A DNA stretch of 64,000 bases from Variovorax boronicumulans (GTDB taxonomy: Bacteria; Pseudomonadota; Gammaproteobacteria; Burkholderiales; Burkholderiaceae_C): the NCBI RefSeq assembly GCF_030812215.1, contig NZ_JAUSSG010000004.1, forward strand, positions 1 through 64,000, read 5' to 3'. Below the pieces are notes generated by a model. The model had not been told where the DNA came from. It saw only the letters and a list, made by a program, of their open reading frames with translations, and searched no databases. Position numbers and translations under genes: made by a program. This document shows positions 16,231 to 25,698 of this stretch, piece after piece; the stretch's first letter is position 1; each line of letters starts with the position of its first letter.

Positions 16231-17133
16231 TCAGCGCTCCTCGACGGTGGCCGACCGCCGCGACAGGCCGGGCAATGTCCACCCGAAGGTCATGCCCGCC
16301 GCCGCGATCAGGATGGCCGCCGCACCTGCAAGCTGCGCCGGCGTCAACCGCTGGCCGAAGGCCACGAAGTCCACGCCGATCGCCACCAGCGGATAGATGA
16401 ACGACAGCGCGCCGGCCACCGTTGTCGGCAGCTTCTGGATCGCGCCGTACAGCAGGATGAACACGAGCCCTGTGTAGATCACGCCCATCGTGAGGTGCAC
16501 GCCCCAGGTGCCCGCATCGGTAGGCAGCGCCCGCAGATGCGCGAACGGCGCGAGCATGACGATGCCCACGCAGACCTGTATCAGCGCGATGAGGTGCGGC
16601 GCCATGTCGCCGAGCTTCTTCGCAACGATCGCGGCCACCGCGTAGCAGAAGGCGGCGCCCAGTGCCATCAGCACGCCCGAGAGATAGGCCGAGCCATCGG
16701 CGCCGCCACCGCCCTTGGCCTGCGCCACCAGCACGACGCCGGCGAAGGCGATGCAGAGCCAGCCCACTTTCATCGCCGTCAGCCGCTCGGAGAACAGCAG
16801 CGCACCGAGCGCGACGAGCATGAAGGGCTGCGTGTTGTAGACCGCGGTGGCGATGGAGATCGATGCGCGCGGGAACGACGCAAAGATCAGCAGCCAGTTG
16901 ACCACCAGCGCCACGCCGCCGAACGCGGCCAGCGCGAAGGTGCGCGGCGTGAGGCCGCGTCGCAGCACGCCCAGCGCGGCGCATGCGACCAGCAGCGTGG
17001 CGGCGCCGAACACGCAGCGCCAGAACAGCACGTCGACCAGCGGCTGGTTGAAGCGCACCACGAACCATCCGATGGTTCCGGAAATCACCATGGCGGCGCT
17101 CATCTCGAGCGCGCCGCGAAGCTTGATTTGCAT
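16231..17133 (-). CDS. EamA/DMT-superfamily transporter
   Basis: A 300-residue membrane protein with ten predicted helices in two EamA repeats (about 8-135 and 155-285). Repeat signatures include AVYNTQPFMLVALGALLFSERLT in the first half and the corresponding SFIYPLVAIGVDFVAFGQRLT in the second. DMT proteins export amino acids, purines or other small metabolites. It is divergent from an Lrp/AsnC regulator 111 bp away, a common pairing for amino-acid exporters, so induction by an amino acid is likely. Substrate unknown. Confidence 0.88.
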   Translation of the reverse strand: MQIKLRGALEMSAAMVISGTIGWFVVRFNQPLVDVLFWRCVFGAATLLVACAALGVLRRGLTPRTFALAAFGGVALVVNWLLIFASFPRASISIATAVYNTQPFMLVALGALLFSERLTAMKVGWLCIAFAGVVLVAQAKGGGGADGSAYLSGVLMALGAAFCYAVAAIVAKKLGDMAPHLIALIQVCVGIVMLAPFAHLRALPTDAGTWGVHLTMGVIYTGLVFILLYGAIQKLPTTVAGALSFIYPLVAIGVDFVAFGQRLTPAQLAGAAAILIAAAGMTFGWTLPGLSRRSATVEER

Positions 17134-17244
17134 GGCGTGAAGCGTGCCAGCTTTGGCAACGGATGAGAATGCTTTAAAAAAGGCAACGGCACCCGATTGC
17201 CATCGAAAATTAGGCTCGTTTCTCGAATCACCGGAGATCGCACC

Positions 17245-17688
17245 ATGCTCGACGACATCGACCAGGACATCCTGACCGCGCTCGGCGCCAACGCGCGCAT
17301 GTCGCTCAAGGACCTCGCCCAGCAGGTGGGCCTTTCTTCGCCCAGCGTGGCCGAGCGGCTGCGGCGGCTGGAAGAGCGCGACGTGATCCGCGCCTACACG
17401 CTGGCGCTGAACCCCAAGGCGCTCGGCTACCAGTTCCAGGCCATCGTGCGCATCCGTCCCTTGCCGGGTCAGTTGCAGGCGGTGCAGAAGCTGATCGAGA
17501 ACACGCCGGAGTTCTGCGAATGCGACAAGGTCACGGGGGAAGACTGCTTCATCGCGCGGCTCTTCCTGCAATCGCTGGAGCAGTTGGACGGCATCCTCGA
17601 TCGCATCGCGGCGAAGGCCGAGACGAACACCTCGATCGTGAAGGCGCACACGATCCCGCGGCGATTGCCGCCGCTGCGATCCGCCTAG
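17245..17688 (+). CDS. Lrp/AsnC-family transcriptional regulator
   Basis: A 147-residue feast/famine regulator with an N-terminal helix-turn-helix (DIDQDILTALGANARMSLKDLA, then SSPSVAERLRRLEERDVI) and a C-terminal RAM ligand-binding domain (about 65-140). The start at 17245 is preceded by GGAG; an upstream TTG frame extension lacks support. It diverges from the EamA transporter, the likely target, and probably senses an amino acid. Confidence 0.9.
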   Translation: MLDDIDQDILTALGANARMSLKDLAQQVGLSSPSVAERLRRLEERDVIRAYTLALNPKALGYQFQAIVRIRPLPGQLQAVQKLIENTPEFCECDKVTGEDCFIARLFLQSLEQLDGILDRIAAKAETNTSIVKAHTIPRRLPPLRSA

Positions 17689-17716
17689 TTCTCCAAGGCC
17701 GGCGCTGCCGCGGCAA

Positions 17717-18694
17717 TCAGGGCGCGAAGCCGGAGCGGCGCACCACCGGCTCCCATTGCTGGCGGTAGTTCTTGAGCATCTGCGCGGTCTCCGCGGCGGT
17801 GCTCACGACAGGCGTGATGTAGAGCGCATCGGCCGCCTTCTGCAGACCCGGGTCCTGCATGACTTCGCGGATCTTCGTGGCCAGCAGCTGCACCTTCGGC
17901 TGCGGCATCGTGCTCGGCGCGAAGAAGGTGTTCCAGCCGTCGGCATCGATCTTCATGCCGGCCTCGCGAAAGGTCGGCACCGAGGGCGCGAAGCTCGCGC
18001 GCTTCTTGCCCGACACGGCCAGGATGCGGATCTTGCCGGCCACGTGCTGCGCGTAGAGCGAGTCCATGGTGTCGATCGCGATCGGCAGCGAGCCGCCGCT
18101 CAGGTCCGCCGCCAGCGGCGCCGAGCCGCCATAGCCCTTGATCTGCGGCTGCACGCTCAATGCATCGCCCACCATGAGGCCGAAGAAGTGCGGCAAGCTG
18201 CCGGTGGCCGGCACGCCGAAGACCGCTTCTTCCGGGTGCGCCCAGAGCCGGCCCACCAGGAACATCGCACGGTCGAGCTGCAGCTTGTTGCCCACGGCCA
18301 GCGCGAAGTCGTAGCTGCTGACCTGGGAGACCGGCACGAAGTCCTTGTCGGGGTCGTAGCCCGCGTCCTTGATCACGAGCGGCGCGATCACCATCACGGC
18401 GGGGTTGCCGAGCATCAGCACGTTTTCGGCGGCCGTTGCGCGCCGCAGTTGCTTGGCCGCCAGCCTGCCGCCTTCGCCGGGGCGGTTCTCGACCGTCACC
18501 GGCACGCCGATCTTCGGGCTCAGCCGCTCCGCGATGAGCCGCGCCATGCGGTCGGTGCTGCCGCCCGGCGCATAGCCGACGACGAGCGTGAGCGGCCCGT
18601 CCAGGTTTTGCGCTTGCGCTGCGAAACCGGCGCAACAGGCCAGGGCGGCGATGCCCCACGCTGTGAGCTTTCGCCGGGAAAAGACAATGGCCAC
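17717..18694 (-). CDS. Bug-family tricarboxylate-transport binding protein
   Basis: A 325-residue periplasmic binding protein with a signal peptide (about 1-28, ending AAQAQN) and the Bug hallmarks LTLVVGYAPGGSTDRMARLIAERL and VENRPGEGG. Bug proteins bind carboxylates or aromatic acids and feed TctAB-type permeases, which are not encoded nearby; orphan Bug genes are abundant in Comamonadaceae. The start is GTG, preceded by AGGAG. It is divergent from a MarR regulator with inverted repeats between them, so expression is probably controlled by that regulator and its ligand. Confidence 0.88.
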   Translation of the reverse strand: MAIVFSRRKLTAWGIAALACCAGFAAQAQNLDGPLTLVVGYAPGGSTDRMARLIAERLSPKIGVPVTVENRPGEGGRLAAKQLRRATAAENVLMLGNPAVMVIAPLVIKDAGYDPDKDFVPVSQVSSYDFALAVGNKLQLDRAMFLVGRLWAHPEEAVFGVPATGSLPHFFGLMVGDALSVQPQIKGYGGSAPLAADLSGGSLPIAIDTMDSLYAQHVAGKIRILAVSGKKRASFAPSVPTFREAGMKIDADGWNTFFAPSTMPQPKVQLLATKIREVMQDPGLQKAADALYITPVVSTAAETAQMLKNYRQQWEPVVRRSGFAP

Positions 18695-18726
18695 GAGATC
18701 TCCTGCTTCCGGCGACAGGCCGGTTT

Positions 18727-18783
18727 TTGTTACTTTATTTATAACTAGGTAACAAATAGTTGATCTAATCCATCATCGGCAGC
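18727..18783. promoter_or_regulatory. Candidate MarR operator/promoter, conserved with 56003-56049
   Basis: TTGTTAC (18727-18733) is the reverse complement of GTAACAA (18749-18755), and the left arm also nearly mirrors ATAAC at 18741-18745. Four bases on, TTGATCTAATC (18760-18770) and CGGCAGC (18777-18783) recur, with exactly the same 17-base offset, upstream of the paralogous MarR gene at 56072. The block lies between divergent Bug and MarR genes, as expected for an autoregulated MarR operator. Confidence 0.55.
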
Positions 18784-18817
18784 CGAGGCGGCGCGGCCAC
18801 AACACCTTGCGATCTCC

Positions 18818-19363
18818 ATGTCAGTTTTTCCCGATGCAGGCGCATTGCGCGCTCCCCGTTCCCTCAACGACCTGCTCCTCTACCGGCTGTCGCGTGCGGC
18901 GCGCGCCGGCGGCGGCATGGTGACCCGCATGGTCGAGGGCGGCTTCGGCATCACGCGCCGCGAGTGGGGAATGATCGGCACGCTCGCCGAAGTCGGCGAG
19001 ATCACGCCCTCGGCGCTCGCGCAGCGGCTCGACCTGGACCGCGTGCGCACCTCGCGGGGCCTGCGCAGCCTCACCGAGAAGAAGCTGGTCGAGCGCCGCC
19101 AGGACACGGAGGACCGCCGCGAAGTGCATGTGCGCCTGAGCCCTTCGGGCCGGCAACTCTTCGGCGAGCTGTTTCCCCGCGTCGCAAGCCTCAACACCGA
19201 ACTGCTCGACGGCATCGATGCCGCGCACATCGAGATCTTTCTCCAGTGCCTGCGCCGGCTCGAAGTGCGCGGCACCGAGCTGAGCGCACAGGGCGTGGTG
19301 CCCGAAAAGGCCGACCGCCGCGCGGGCGGCACACGCCATCACTGGCCCAAGCGCGGCAACTGA
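18818..19363 (+). CDS. MarR-family regulator, paralogue 1
   Basis: A 181-residue MarR protein. The core winged helix spans about 40-115 (GITRREWGMIGTLAEVGEITPSALAQRL, then the wing around [22 protein letters not shown]). A distinctive C-terminal tail ends GTRHHWPKR. Two very similar proteins lie at 56072 and 62219; all share [16 protein letters not shown] and MVEGGFGIT. It is divergent from the Bug gene and probably represses it and itself, released by an aromatic or other organic acid. Ligand unknown. Confidence 0.9.
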   Translation: MSVFPDAGALRAPRSLNDLLLYRLSRAARAGGGMVTRMVEGGFGITRREWGMIGTLAEVGEITPSALAQRLDLDRVRTSRGLRSLTEKKLVERRQDTEDRREVHVRLSPSGRQLFGELFPRVASLNTELLDGIDAAHIEIFLQCLRRLEVRGTELSAQGVVPEKADRRAGGTRHHWPKRGN

Positions 19364-19417
19364 GCAGCGCGCGTTCGCGCGTCCGCGTTTTTAGAGGCGG
19401 CGACCCACGCGCCCGCC

Positions 19418-19445
19418 TTGAAGGCCGGGCCCCGCGAACTAGACT
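19418..19445 (+). promoter_or_regulatory. Candidate sigma-70 promoter for the stress protein
   Basis: TTGAAG (19418-19423) and TAGACT (19440-19445) are separated by 16 bases and lie 45 bp before the universal stress protein start, a reasonable -35/-10 pair in otherwise GC-rich DNA. Confidence 0.5.
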
Positions 19446-19489
19446 GAATTGCGAGGGCACCCGCGGTGCCGGGGGCCAAGGAGCCTGCC

Positions 19490-19936
19490 ATGTACAAGCG
19501 TGTTCTTGTCGCCACCGACGGCTCCGCGCTGTCGGAACAGGCGGTCGCCGCCGCCATCGACCTGGCCGTGCTGAGCGGCGCGGAACTGGTGGCCGTCAAC
19601 GTCGCGCACATCGAGCCCTTCGGCTACTTCGAAGGCTCGATGATGCTGAGCCAGCGTGACATCGAAGCCACGCAGGAGCAGACGAACCGGGCCGCGCAGC
19701 GCCTCGTCGACAGGGTGGCAGCCACCGCGCTCGACAAAGGCGTTCGCAATGCGCAGGCCATCGTCATGAAATCGAACCAGGTCGCCGAGGCCATCGTCGC
19801 GACCGCGAAGAACCAGGAATGCGATCTCATCGTGATGGCCTCCCACGGACGCCGCAGCCTCGCGCGCCTGCTCATGGGCAGCGAGACGCTGCATGTGCTC
19901 ACGCACTCGCACATTCCGGTGCTGGTGCTGCGCTAG
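19490..19936 (+). CDS. Universal stress protein (UspA family)
   Basis: A 148-residue single-domain Usp with the N-terminal strand [17 protein letters not shown] and the ATP-binding signature near the C-terminus ([18 protein letters not shown] followed by [10 protein letters not shown]). ATP-binding Usp proteins help survival in stationary phase and stress. It converges with leuB and shares the four bases CTAG with it, so the two stop codons overlap on opposite strands. Confidence 0.92.
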   Translation: MYKRVLVATDGSALSEQAVAAAIDLAVLSGAELVAVNVAHIEPFGYFEGSMMLSQRDIEATQEQTNRAAQRLVDRVAATALDKGVRNAQAIVMKSNQVAEAIVATAKNQECDLIVMASHGRRSLARLLMGSETLHVLTHSHIPVLVLR

Positions 19937-21012
19937 CTACTAAGATTTGCCAGCGCGGCAACCACCGCATCGCCCATCTCCTCGGTACCCACGCGGGTGC
20001 AGCCGGGCTGGAAGATGTCGCCTGTGCGCAGGCCCTCGGCCAGCACGCGGCGCACCGCGCCCTCCACGCGTCCGGCATTGCCGGGCTGATCGAACGAGAA
20101 GCGCAGCATCATCGCCATCGACAGGATCGAGGCCAGCGGGTTCGCCAGGTTCTTGCCCGCGATGTCGGGCGCGGTGCCATGCACCGGCTCGTACAACCCA
20201 AAGGTGCCCGCCGCCATCGACGCCGAGGGCAGCATGCCGATGGAGCCGGTGAGCATCGCGGCGGCATCCGAGAGGATGTCGCCGAAGATGTTGCCGGTGA
20301 CGATCACGTCGAACTGCTTCGGCGCGCGCATCAGTTGCATTGCGGCCGCATCGACGAAGAGGTGCGTGAGCTCGACGTCCGGATATTCCTTGCCCACGCG
20401 CGTGACCACCTCGCGCCACAGCTGCATCACCTCGAGCACGTTGGCCTTGTCGACCGAGCAGAGCTTGCGGCTGCGCGCGCGCGCGGTGCGAAATGCGACG
20501 TGCGCGATGCGCTCCACCTCGGGTTCCGAATAGCGCATCGTGTTGAAGGCTTCGCGCTCGCCGCTGGCATTGAGGCCGCTGCCGCGCGGCTCGCCGAAAT
20601 ACACGTCGCCGGTGAGCTCGCGCAGGATCATCAGGTCGAGCCCGTCGACCACTTCGGGCTTGAGTGTCGAAGCGCCGATCAGTTCGGGGAACAGGAAGGC
20701 CGGGCGAAAGTTGGCGAACAGCCCCAGTTCCTTGCGCAGGCGCAACAGGCTCGCGCCGGGCCGCATCATGAACGGGATCTCCTCGTCGCCGGGCATGCCG
20801 GCCGCGCCGAACAAGATGGCGTCGGCCTTGCGCGCGATCTCGCTCGTGGCCGCCGGCAGGGGATCGCCGGCGGCATCGATGCCGGCCTGCCCGATCGCCG
20901 CTTCCACCAGCTCCAGGGATTGGCCGCTGCCCACCACCGCCTTGAGCACCTTCACGGCCTGCGCCGTGACCTCGCGGCCAATGCCGTCGCCCGGCATCAC
21001 TGCAATCTTCAT
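19933..21012 (-). CDS. leuB: 3-isopropylmalate dehydrogenase
   Basis: A 359-residue NAD-dependent beta-decarboxylating dehydrogenase. It carries the N-terminal [10 protein letters not shown], the isopropylmalate loop [31 protein letters not shown], the metal-site segment [20 protein letters not shown] and the NAD-binding [18 protein letters not shown]. It oxidises and decarboxylates (2R,3S)-3-isopropylmalate in leucine synthesis. It is the last gene of a Bug-leuC-leuD-leuB operon, 23 bp after leuD. Canonical Burkholderiales leuB is usually followed by asd, absent here, so this may be a second, substrate-shifted set. The loop sequence favours true isopropylmalate activity. Confidence 0.85.
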   Translation of the reverse strand: MKIAVMPGDGIGREVTAQAVKVLKAVVGSGQSLELVEAAIGQAGIDAAGDPLPAATSEIARKADAILFGAAGMPGDEEIPFMMRPGASLLRLRKELGLFANFRPAFLFPELIGASTLKPEVVDGLDLMILRELTGDVYFGEPRGSGLNASGEREAFNTMRYSEPEVERIAHVAFRTARARSRKLCSVDKANVLEVMQLWREVVTRVGKEYPDVELTHLFVDAAAMQLMRAPKQFDVIVTGNIFGDILSDAAAMLTGSIGMLPSASMAAGTFGLYEPVHGTAPDIAGKNLANPLASILSMAMMLRFSFDQPGNAGRVEGAVRRVLAEGLRTGDIFQPGCTRVGTEEMGDAVVAALANLSS

Positions 21013-21035
21013 TTCAAACCTTTCAGGTTCACACT

Positions 21036-21641
21036 TCAAAGAGGAGCCGCGCCGCGCTCGCGGCCTTGCTCGAATGCGTCGATGGCCGCGTGCTGCGCCA
21101 GCGTGTAGTCGATCTCGTCCAGCCCTTCGAGCAGGCACTGGCGCGGAAACGGATCGATGCGGAAGGGCTCGACGCGGCCGCCCGGACCGGCGACGGTCTG
21201 CGTGCGCAAGTCGACGGTCATGCGAGTTCCCGGCGCCGCGAGCAGGTCGTCGAGCATCCGCTGCACCACCGCTTGGGGCAGCCGCACCGGCAGCAGGCCG
21301 TTCTTCAATGCGTTGCTGAAGAAGATGTCGCCGAAGCTCGGCGCGATCACCGCGCGAAAGCCTCCGTCGTACAGCGCCCAGACGGCGTGCTCGCGCGACG
21401 AGCCGCAGCCGAAGTTGGGCCCGGCCACCAGGATGCGTGCATCGGCATACACCGGCGCGTTGAGCACGAATTCGTCGCGTCGCCGGCCGTGCGCGTCATG
21501 CCGCACGTCGTGGAAAAGATAGTCGCCGAAGTTGTCGGAGCGCGGCTTCTGCAGGTACAGCGCGGGCACGATCTGGTCGGTGTCGATGTTGGCGCGTGCC
21601 AGCGGCACCGCCAGCGCTTCGAGTCGTGTGAAAGCTTCCAT
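21036..21641 (-). CDS. leuD: 3-isopropylmalate dehydratase small subunit
   Basis: A 201-residue swivel-domain subunit with the conserved [14 protein letters not shown] segment, [17 protein letters not shown] and [17 protein letters not shown]. It pairs with LeuC to isomerise 2-isopropylmalate to 3-isopropylmalate. Length equals E. coli LeuD. It lies 24 bp after leuC and 23 bp before leuB in the same operon. Confidence 0.9.
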   Translation of the reverse strand: MEAFTRLEALAVPLARANIDTDQIVPALYLQKPRSDNFGDYLFHDVRHDAHGRRRDEFVLNAPVYADARILVAGPNFGCGSSREHAVWALYDGGFRAVIAPSFGDIFFSNALKNGLLPVRLPQAVVQRMLDDLLAAPGTRMTVDLRTQTVAGPGGRVEPFRIDPFPRQCLLEGLDEIDYTLAQHAAIDAFEQGRERGAAPL

Positions 21642-21665
21642 GGAATGGCCGTTCGAAGGTTGTCG

Positions 21666-23084
21666 TCAGTGCGATGCGAGCAGACGGCGCACGTCCGTCA
21701 GCCGTCCGGTAATGGCGGCGGCGGCGGCCATCGCCGGGCTCATGAGGTGCGTGCGCGAACCCGGCCCCTGCCGGCCGACGAAGTTGCGGTTGGAGGTCGA
21801 GGCGCAGCGCTGGCCCGCGGCCACCTGGTCGCCGTTCGTGCCCAGGCACATCGAGCAGCCGGCATGGCGCCATTGCAGGCCCGCCGCACGGAACACGGCA
21901 TCGAGCCCCTCGGCCTCGGCCTGCTGCTTCACGAGGCCGGAGCCGGGCACGACCCAGGCTTCCACGCCCTCGGCCACGCGCCTGCCTCGCACCACATCGG
22001 CGGCGCTGCGCATGTCCTCGATGCGGCCGTTGGTGCACGAGCCGATGAAGACGCGGTCGACCGCGACCTCGTCGAGCATCTGCCCTGCTTGCAGGCCCAT
22101 GTAGGCGAGCGTGCGCTGCATCGATGCGCGGCGCTCGGCAGTGGCGGCCTCGGCGGGGTCGGGCACACGGCCGGTGATCGGCAAGGCGTCCTCGGGGCTG
22201 TTGCCCCAGGTCACCATCGGCGCGATGTCGCCGGCCGAGAGGCGCAGTTCGGTGTCGAACACCGCGCCCTCGTCGCCGGGCAATTCGCGCCAGCGCGCAA
22301 CAGCCTCATCCCACGCCGCACCCTGCGGCGCCTCGGGCCGGCCGGCCAGCCATTCGAAGGTGGTGTCGTCGGGCGCCACCATGCCCGCGCGCGCACCGGC
22401 CTCGATGGACATGTTGCACACCGTCATGCGCCCGGCCATCGAGAGCGCGCGGATCGCCTCCCCCGCATACTCGATGACGTGCCCCGTGCCGCCCGCGGCG
22501 CCGAGCCGCGCGATGACCGCGAGGATGATGTCCTTGGCCGAGACACCTTCGGACAGGCGTCCGTCGATGGTCACGCGCAGCGTGCGGGGCTTGCGCTGCC
22601 ACAGGGTCTGCGTGGCGAGCACATGCGCCACTTCCGAAGCGCCGATGCCGAAGGCAAGCGCACCGAGCGCACCGTGCGTGGCGGTGTGGCTGTCGCCACA
22701 GACGATCACGCTGCCCGGCAGGCTCAGGCCCTGCTCCGGACCCACCACATGCACGATGCCCTGGCGCAAATCGTCGAGGCCGAAGAAGCGGATGCCCGCG
22801 GCCGCGCTGTCGTCCTTCAGCGCCTCTGCCATCGCACGCTTCTCCGGGTCGGCAATGTCGGCGAGCGCGCGCGAACCGGTGGGCACGTAGTGGTCGGGCG
22901 TGGCGAAGGCGCGGTCCGGGCGGCGTACCGGAAGGCCGCGCTGGCGCAGCATCTCGAAGGCGGGCGCGGAGCCGTCCTGCACCAGGTGGCGGTCGACGTA
23001 CAGCAGGCTCTGGCCGTCGTCGCGCTGCATCACCACGTGCGGCTGCCAGATCTTGTCGAAGAGGGTGCGGGGAGCGAAGGACAT
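21666..23084 (-). CDS. leuC: 3-isopropylmalate dehydratase large subunit
   Basis: A 472-residue aconitase-family subunit. The 4Fe-4S ligands are C350 (GSCTNG), C410 and C413 (AGCSMCLG). Other signatures are [19 protein letters not shown] and the C-terminal [11 protein letters not shown]. It forms the active isomerase with LeuD. Within the operon it follows the Bug binding protein by 26 bp. That context is unusual for biosynthetic leuC and leaves open a related dicarboxylate such as citramalate or methylmalate as substrate, although the residues seen are ordinary for LeuC. Confidence 0.9.
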   Translation of the reverse strand: MSFAPRTLFDKIWQPHVVMQRDDGQSLLYVDRHLVQDGSAPAFEMLRQRGLPVRRPDRAFATPDHYVPTGSRALADIADPEKRAMAEALKDDSAAAGIRFFGLDDLRQGIVHVVGPEQGLSLPGSVIVCGDSHTATHGALGALAFGIGASEVAHVLATQTLWQRKPRTLRVTIDGRLSEGVSAKDIILAVIARLGAAGGTGHVIEYAGEAIRALSMAGRMTVCNMSIEAGARAGMVAPDDTTFEWLAGRPEAPQGAAWDEAVARWRELPGDEGAVFDTELRLSAGDIAPMVTWGNSPEDALPITGRVPDPAEAATAERRASMQRTLAYMGLQAGQMLDEVAVDRVFIGSCTNGRIEDMRSAADVVRGRRVAEGVEAWVVPGSGLVKQQAEAEGLDAVFRAAGLQWRHAGCSMCLGTNGDQVAAGQRCASTSNRNFVGRQGPGSRTHLMSPAMAAAAAITGRLTDVRRLLASH

Positions 23085-23110
23085 GGGGGAAGCGATGGAA
23101 GGAAAAGTGA

Positions 23111-24109
23111 TCAGTCGAGCTTCACGCCGGAGATGCGCACGATCTCCGCATAGCGCTTGGTCTCGCTCGCCATGAAGCGCCCGAAGTCCTCGGGCGTGCC
23201 GCCGCCGACCTCGGCGCCGAACGCGGCCATGCGCTTGTGCAGCTCGGGCGACTTGAGCACGGCGTTGGCCTCGGCGTTGAGCTTGTCGATGATGGGACGC
23301 GGCGTGCCGGCCGGCGCCGAGAGGCCGTACCACGACGAGGCGTAGACGCCCTTGAGGCCCACCTCGTCGAAGGTCGGCACATCGGGCAGCGCGGGGTTGC
23401 GCATCTTGGAGGCCACGGCCAGCGCGCGCATGCGACCTCCGGCGATGAAGGGCAGGCAGGTGGTGGTGTCGAGCATCAGCGACACATGGCCCGCCGCGAG
23501 GTCGGCCTCGGCCGGCGCGGTGCCCTTGTAGGGCACGTGCACGATGTCGATCTTCGCGGCGGCAGCGAACTGCACCGCCGCCAGATGCTGCGACGAACCG
23601 ATGCCACCCGAGCCATAGTTGAGCTTGCCCGGGTTCGCCCGCGCCGCATCGATGACATCCTTGACGGTCTTGAACGGCGAGTTGGCCGGCACCACGAGGA
23701 TGTTGGGCACGGCCGAGACATAGACGATGGGCTCGAAGTCCTTCACCGGATCGAAGCCCAGCTTGCTGTACAGGCTGATGTTCACCGCGTTCGGGCTGAT
23801 CGAGGACATCAGCAGGTTGTAGCCATCGGGCTTCTGCCGCGCCGCAAGCTCGGTGCCGATGTTGCCGCCCGCCCCGGCGCGGTTGTCCACCACGAAGGGC
23901 TGGCCAAGGCGATGGCCGAGCAGCTCGGACACGATGCGCGCGGTGGTGTCCACGCCGCCGCCTGCCGGCCACGGCACCATCAGCTTGATGGGCTGCGAGG
24001 GATAGTTCTTCACAGCCGCGTCGTCGGCCGACGCGGCCGCGTGCGCGCCGAGCAGCACGGCGGTCATCAGGCAAGAACGCATGCAGGCATGCAGTTTCTT
24101 CATCGTCAT
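23111..24109 (-). CDS. Bug-family binding protein leading the leuCDB operon
   Basis: A 332-residue periplasmic binding protein with a signal peptide (about 1-28, ending AAASADD) and Bug motifs [19 protein letters not shown] and [15 protein letters not shown]. It is the first gene of the operon with leuC, leuD and leuB, and diverges from a GcvA-like LysR regulator. The layout suggests capture of a carboxylate that the isomerase/dehydrogenase set then processes, or import of a pathway intermediate. Permease subunits are not nearby. Start could also be the ATG two codons later. Confidence 0.87.
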   Translation of the reverse strand: MTMKKLHACMRSCLMTAVLLGAHAAASADDAAVKNYPSQPIKLMVPWPAGGGVDTTARIVSELLGHRLGQPFVVDNRAGAGGNIGTELAARQKPDGYNLLMSSISPNAVNISLYSKLGFDPVKDFEPIVYVSAVPNILVVPANSPFKTVKDVIDAARANPGKLNYGSGGIGSSQHLAAVQFAAAAKIDIVHVPYKGTAPAEADLAAGHVSLMLDTTTCLPFIAGGRMRALAVASKMRNPALPDVPTFDEVGLKGVYASSWYGLSAPAGTPRPIIDKLNAEANAVLKSPELHKRMAAFGAEVGGGTPEDFGRFMASETKRYAEIVRISGVKLD

Positions 24110-24210
24110 GGCGGTGTCTCCTGTCTTTGTAATGAGCGCATGCTATGCCTCGACCTGCCCGCCTCGCAATCACAATAAAGGCATGCAGGCATGAGTAAAC
24201 TTCATACCCC

Positions 24211-25110
24211 ATGACACGCAAACTGCCCCCGCTCAATGCCCTCCGCGCCTTCGAGGCGGCCGCGCGCTGCGGCAACTTCACGCGCGCCGCGCAGGAACTG
24301 TTCGTGACGCAGGGCGCGGTCAGCCGGCACATCGCCACGCTGGAAGACTGGCTCGGAGTGCAACTCTTCGAGCGCGGACGGCACGGCATCCGCCTCACGC
24401 CCGCCGGGGAGAGCTATTTCGCGAGCATGCGGGTGGCGCTCGACCAGATCGAGCACGGCACCCGCCAGCTGCAGCAGCAAAGCCCCGACGAATGGCTGCT
24501 GCGCATCAAGTTGCCGCCGACCTTCGCGATCCGCTGGCTGATTCCGCGGCTCGCGCGCTTTCATGCGCTGCATCCACGCATCGACGTGCAGATCACCACC
24601 TCGCACAAGCCGACCGACTTCGACCGCGATGACATCGACGTGAGCATCCATTCGGAGCCGAGCCCGCCGGTCGGCCCGGGCTACAGGTTGCTCTTCCGCG
24701 AGACGCTGCTGCCGGTGTGCGCGCCGGCGCTGCTGCGGCGCGAACCGCCGCTCGAGCAGCCGAGCGACCTCGCGCACCAGGCGCTGCTCAGTTCGCTCAA
24801 CCGGCCGCACGACTGGCAGACCTGGCTTGCGGCGGCCGGCGCGCCCGGCATCGACACGCGGCGGGGCCTGCAGTTCGAGAACGCCGCCATGGCCTACCAG
24901 GCGGCGGCCGAGGAGCTGGGCGTCATGGTGGGGCTGCTCGCCTTCGTGCGCGACGACCTGGCCAACGGCCGGCTGGTCGCGCCCTTCGACCTGCGCGTTC
25001 CCACCGAGGGCGGCTACTTCATGGCCTGGCGCGCGGACCGGCCGGTGCCGCAGCGGGTGCGGGATTTCGAGAACTGGATCGCGGCGGAAGCAGCGACCAG
25101 CGAGGCTTGA
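24211..25110 (+). CDS. GcvA-like LysR-type regulator
   Basis: A 299-residue LysR protein of the GcvA/AmpR branch, with helix-turn-helix [34 protein letters not shown] (about 23-56) and an effector domain (about 95-295). It is divergent from the Bug-leuCDB operon with 101 bp between starts, which is the classic arrangement for a LysR activator and its target. The intergenic region has a short direct repeat GGCATGCAGGCATG near 24180. Its effector is probably the carboxylate handled by the operon. It converges with pnbB. Confidence 0.88.
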   Translation: MTRKLPPLNALRAFEAAARCGNFTRAAQELFVTQGAVSRHIATLEDWLGVQLFERGRHGIRLTPAGESYFASMRVALDQIEHGTRQLQQQSPDEWLLRIKLPPTFAIRWLIPRLARFHALHPRIDVQITTSHKPTDFDRDDIDVSIHSEPSPPVGPGYRLLFRETLLPVCAPALLRREPPLEQPSDLAHQALLSSLNRPHDWQTWLAAAGAPGIDTRRGLQFENAAMAYQAAAEELGVMVGLLAFVRDDLANGRLVAPFDLRVPTEGGYFMAWRADRPVPQRVRDFENWIAAEAATSEA

Positions 25111-25120
25111 GCAACATGCG

Positions 25121-25660
25121 CTAGGCGGAGATGCCCGGCGCCTTCATGTCGTAGGAGATCCGCCCCGCCGGCAGGTAGAACAGCGCGATGACCGCACCGC
25201 CCTTCGCCTCCGGATAGTGATGGCTCCCCGGCGCGGGGGCGGTCCATCCGCCGTAGCACCATCCGTTGGGGCCCGCCAGCGCGGCACCGTCGTCGAGCGG
25301 CACCACCATGTTGAATTCGCCGTAGGGGTGCGCGTGGTAGTCGCCGCGAAAGCTTTCCTCGGGGTTGCCTTGCATGTTGTCTGTGCTGTCCATGTAGACC
25401 GCGGTGATGCTGAAGTTGAACGTGCGCGCCGATGGGTCGCACAGCCGCGCGCGCCGGTACTTGCGCCCACGTATCTCGACGTTGGCGGCCCAGCCGTCGC
25501 GCACGCCGGCCTTCACCAGCGTGGCCAGCTCGTCATAGAGCGGCGAGCCGGGTGGATACGTGGCGTTGAGCCACTGCTCCACCTCGGTCCCCGTGGTCAT
25601 GTTCTGGATTTCCGCAAGAAACGGCAGGCTGGCTTCGATCAGTTTTTCGTGGTCGGTCAT
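25121..25660 (-). CDS. pnbB: Probable 4-hydroxylaminobenzoate lyase (PnbB/DUF4863 type)
   Basis: A 179-residue cytosolic protein recalling the DUF4863/PnbB family. The middle has FRGDYHAHPYGEFNMVVPL, a His/Glu-containing segment like a cupin metal site, followed by GPNGWCYGGWTAP and SHHYPEAKGGAVIALFYLPAGRISYD. PnbB converts 4-hydroxylaminobenzoate to protocatechuate with loss of ammonia. The assignment is strengthened by a nitroreductase and a LysR gene nearby, matching the pnbA-pnbR-pnbB layout of Pseudomonas putida TW3, here with a Bug protein inserted. Alternative: a related lyase for another hydroxylamino-aromatic acid. Confidence 0.68.
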   Translation of the reverse strand: MTDHEKLIEASLPFLAEIQNMTTGTEVEQWLNATYPPGSPLYDELATLVKAGVRDGWAANVEIRGRKYRRARLCDPSARTFNFSITAVYMDSTDNMQGNPEESFRGDYHAHPYGEFNMVVPLDDGAALAGPNGWCYGGWTAPAPGSHHYPEAKGGAVIALFYLPAGRISYDMKAPGISA

Positions 25661-25698
25661 CGGTGGTTTTTCCTTTTGCTTCGAGGGTTCTTCTTGCC

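Noticed and set aside
19368..19392. Short GC hairpin plus five T after MarR paralogue 1
   Set aside because: The stem is only five pairs and the T run is six bases away, so it was not listed as a terminator.
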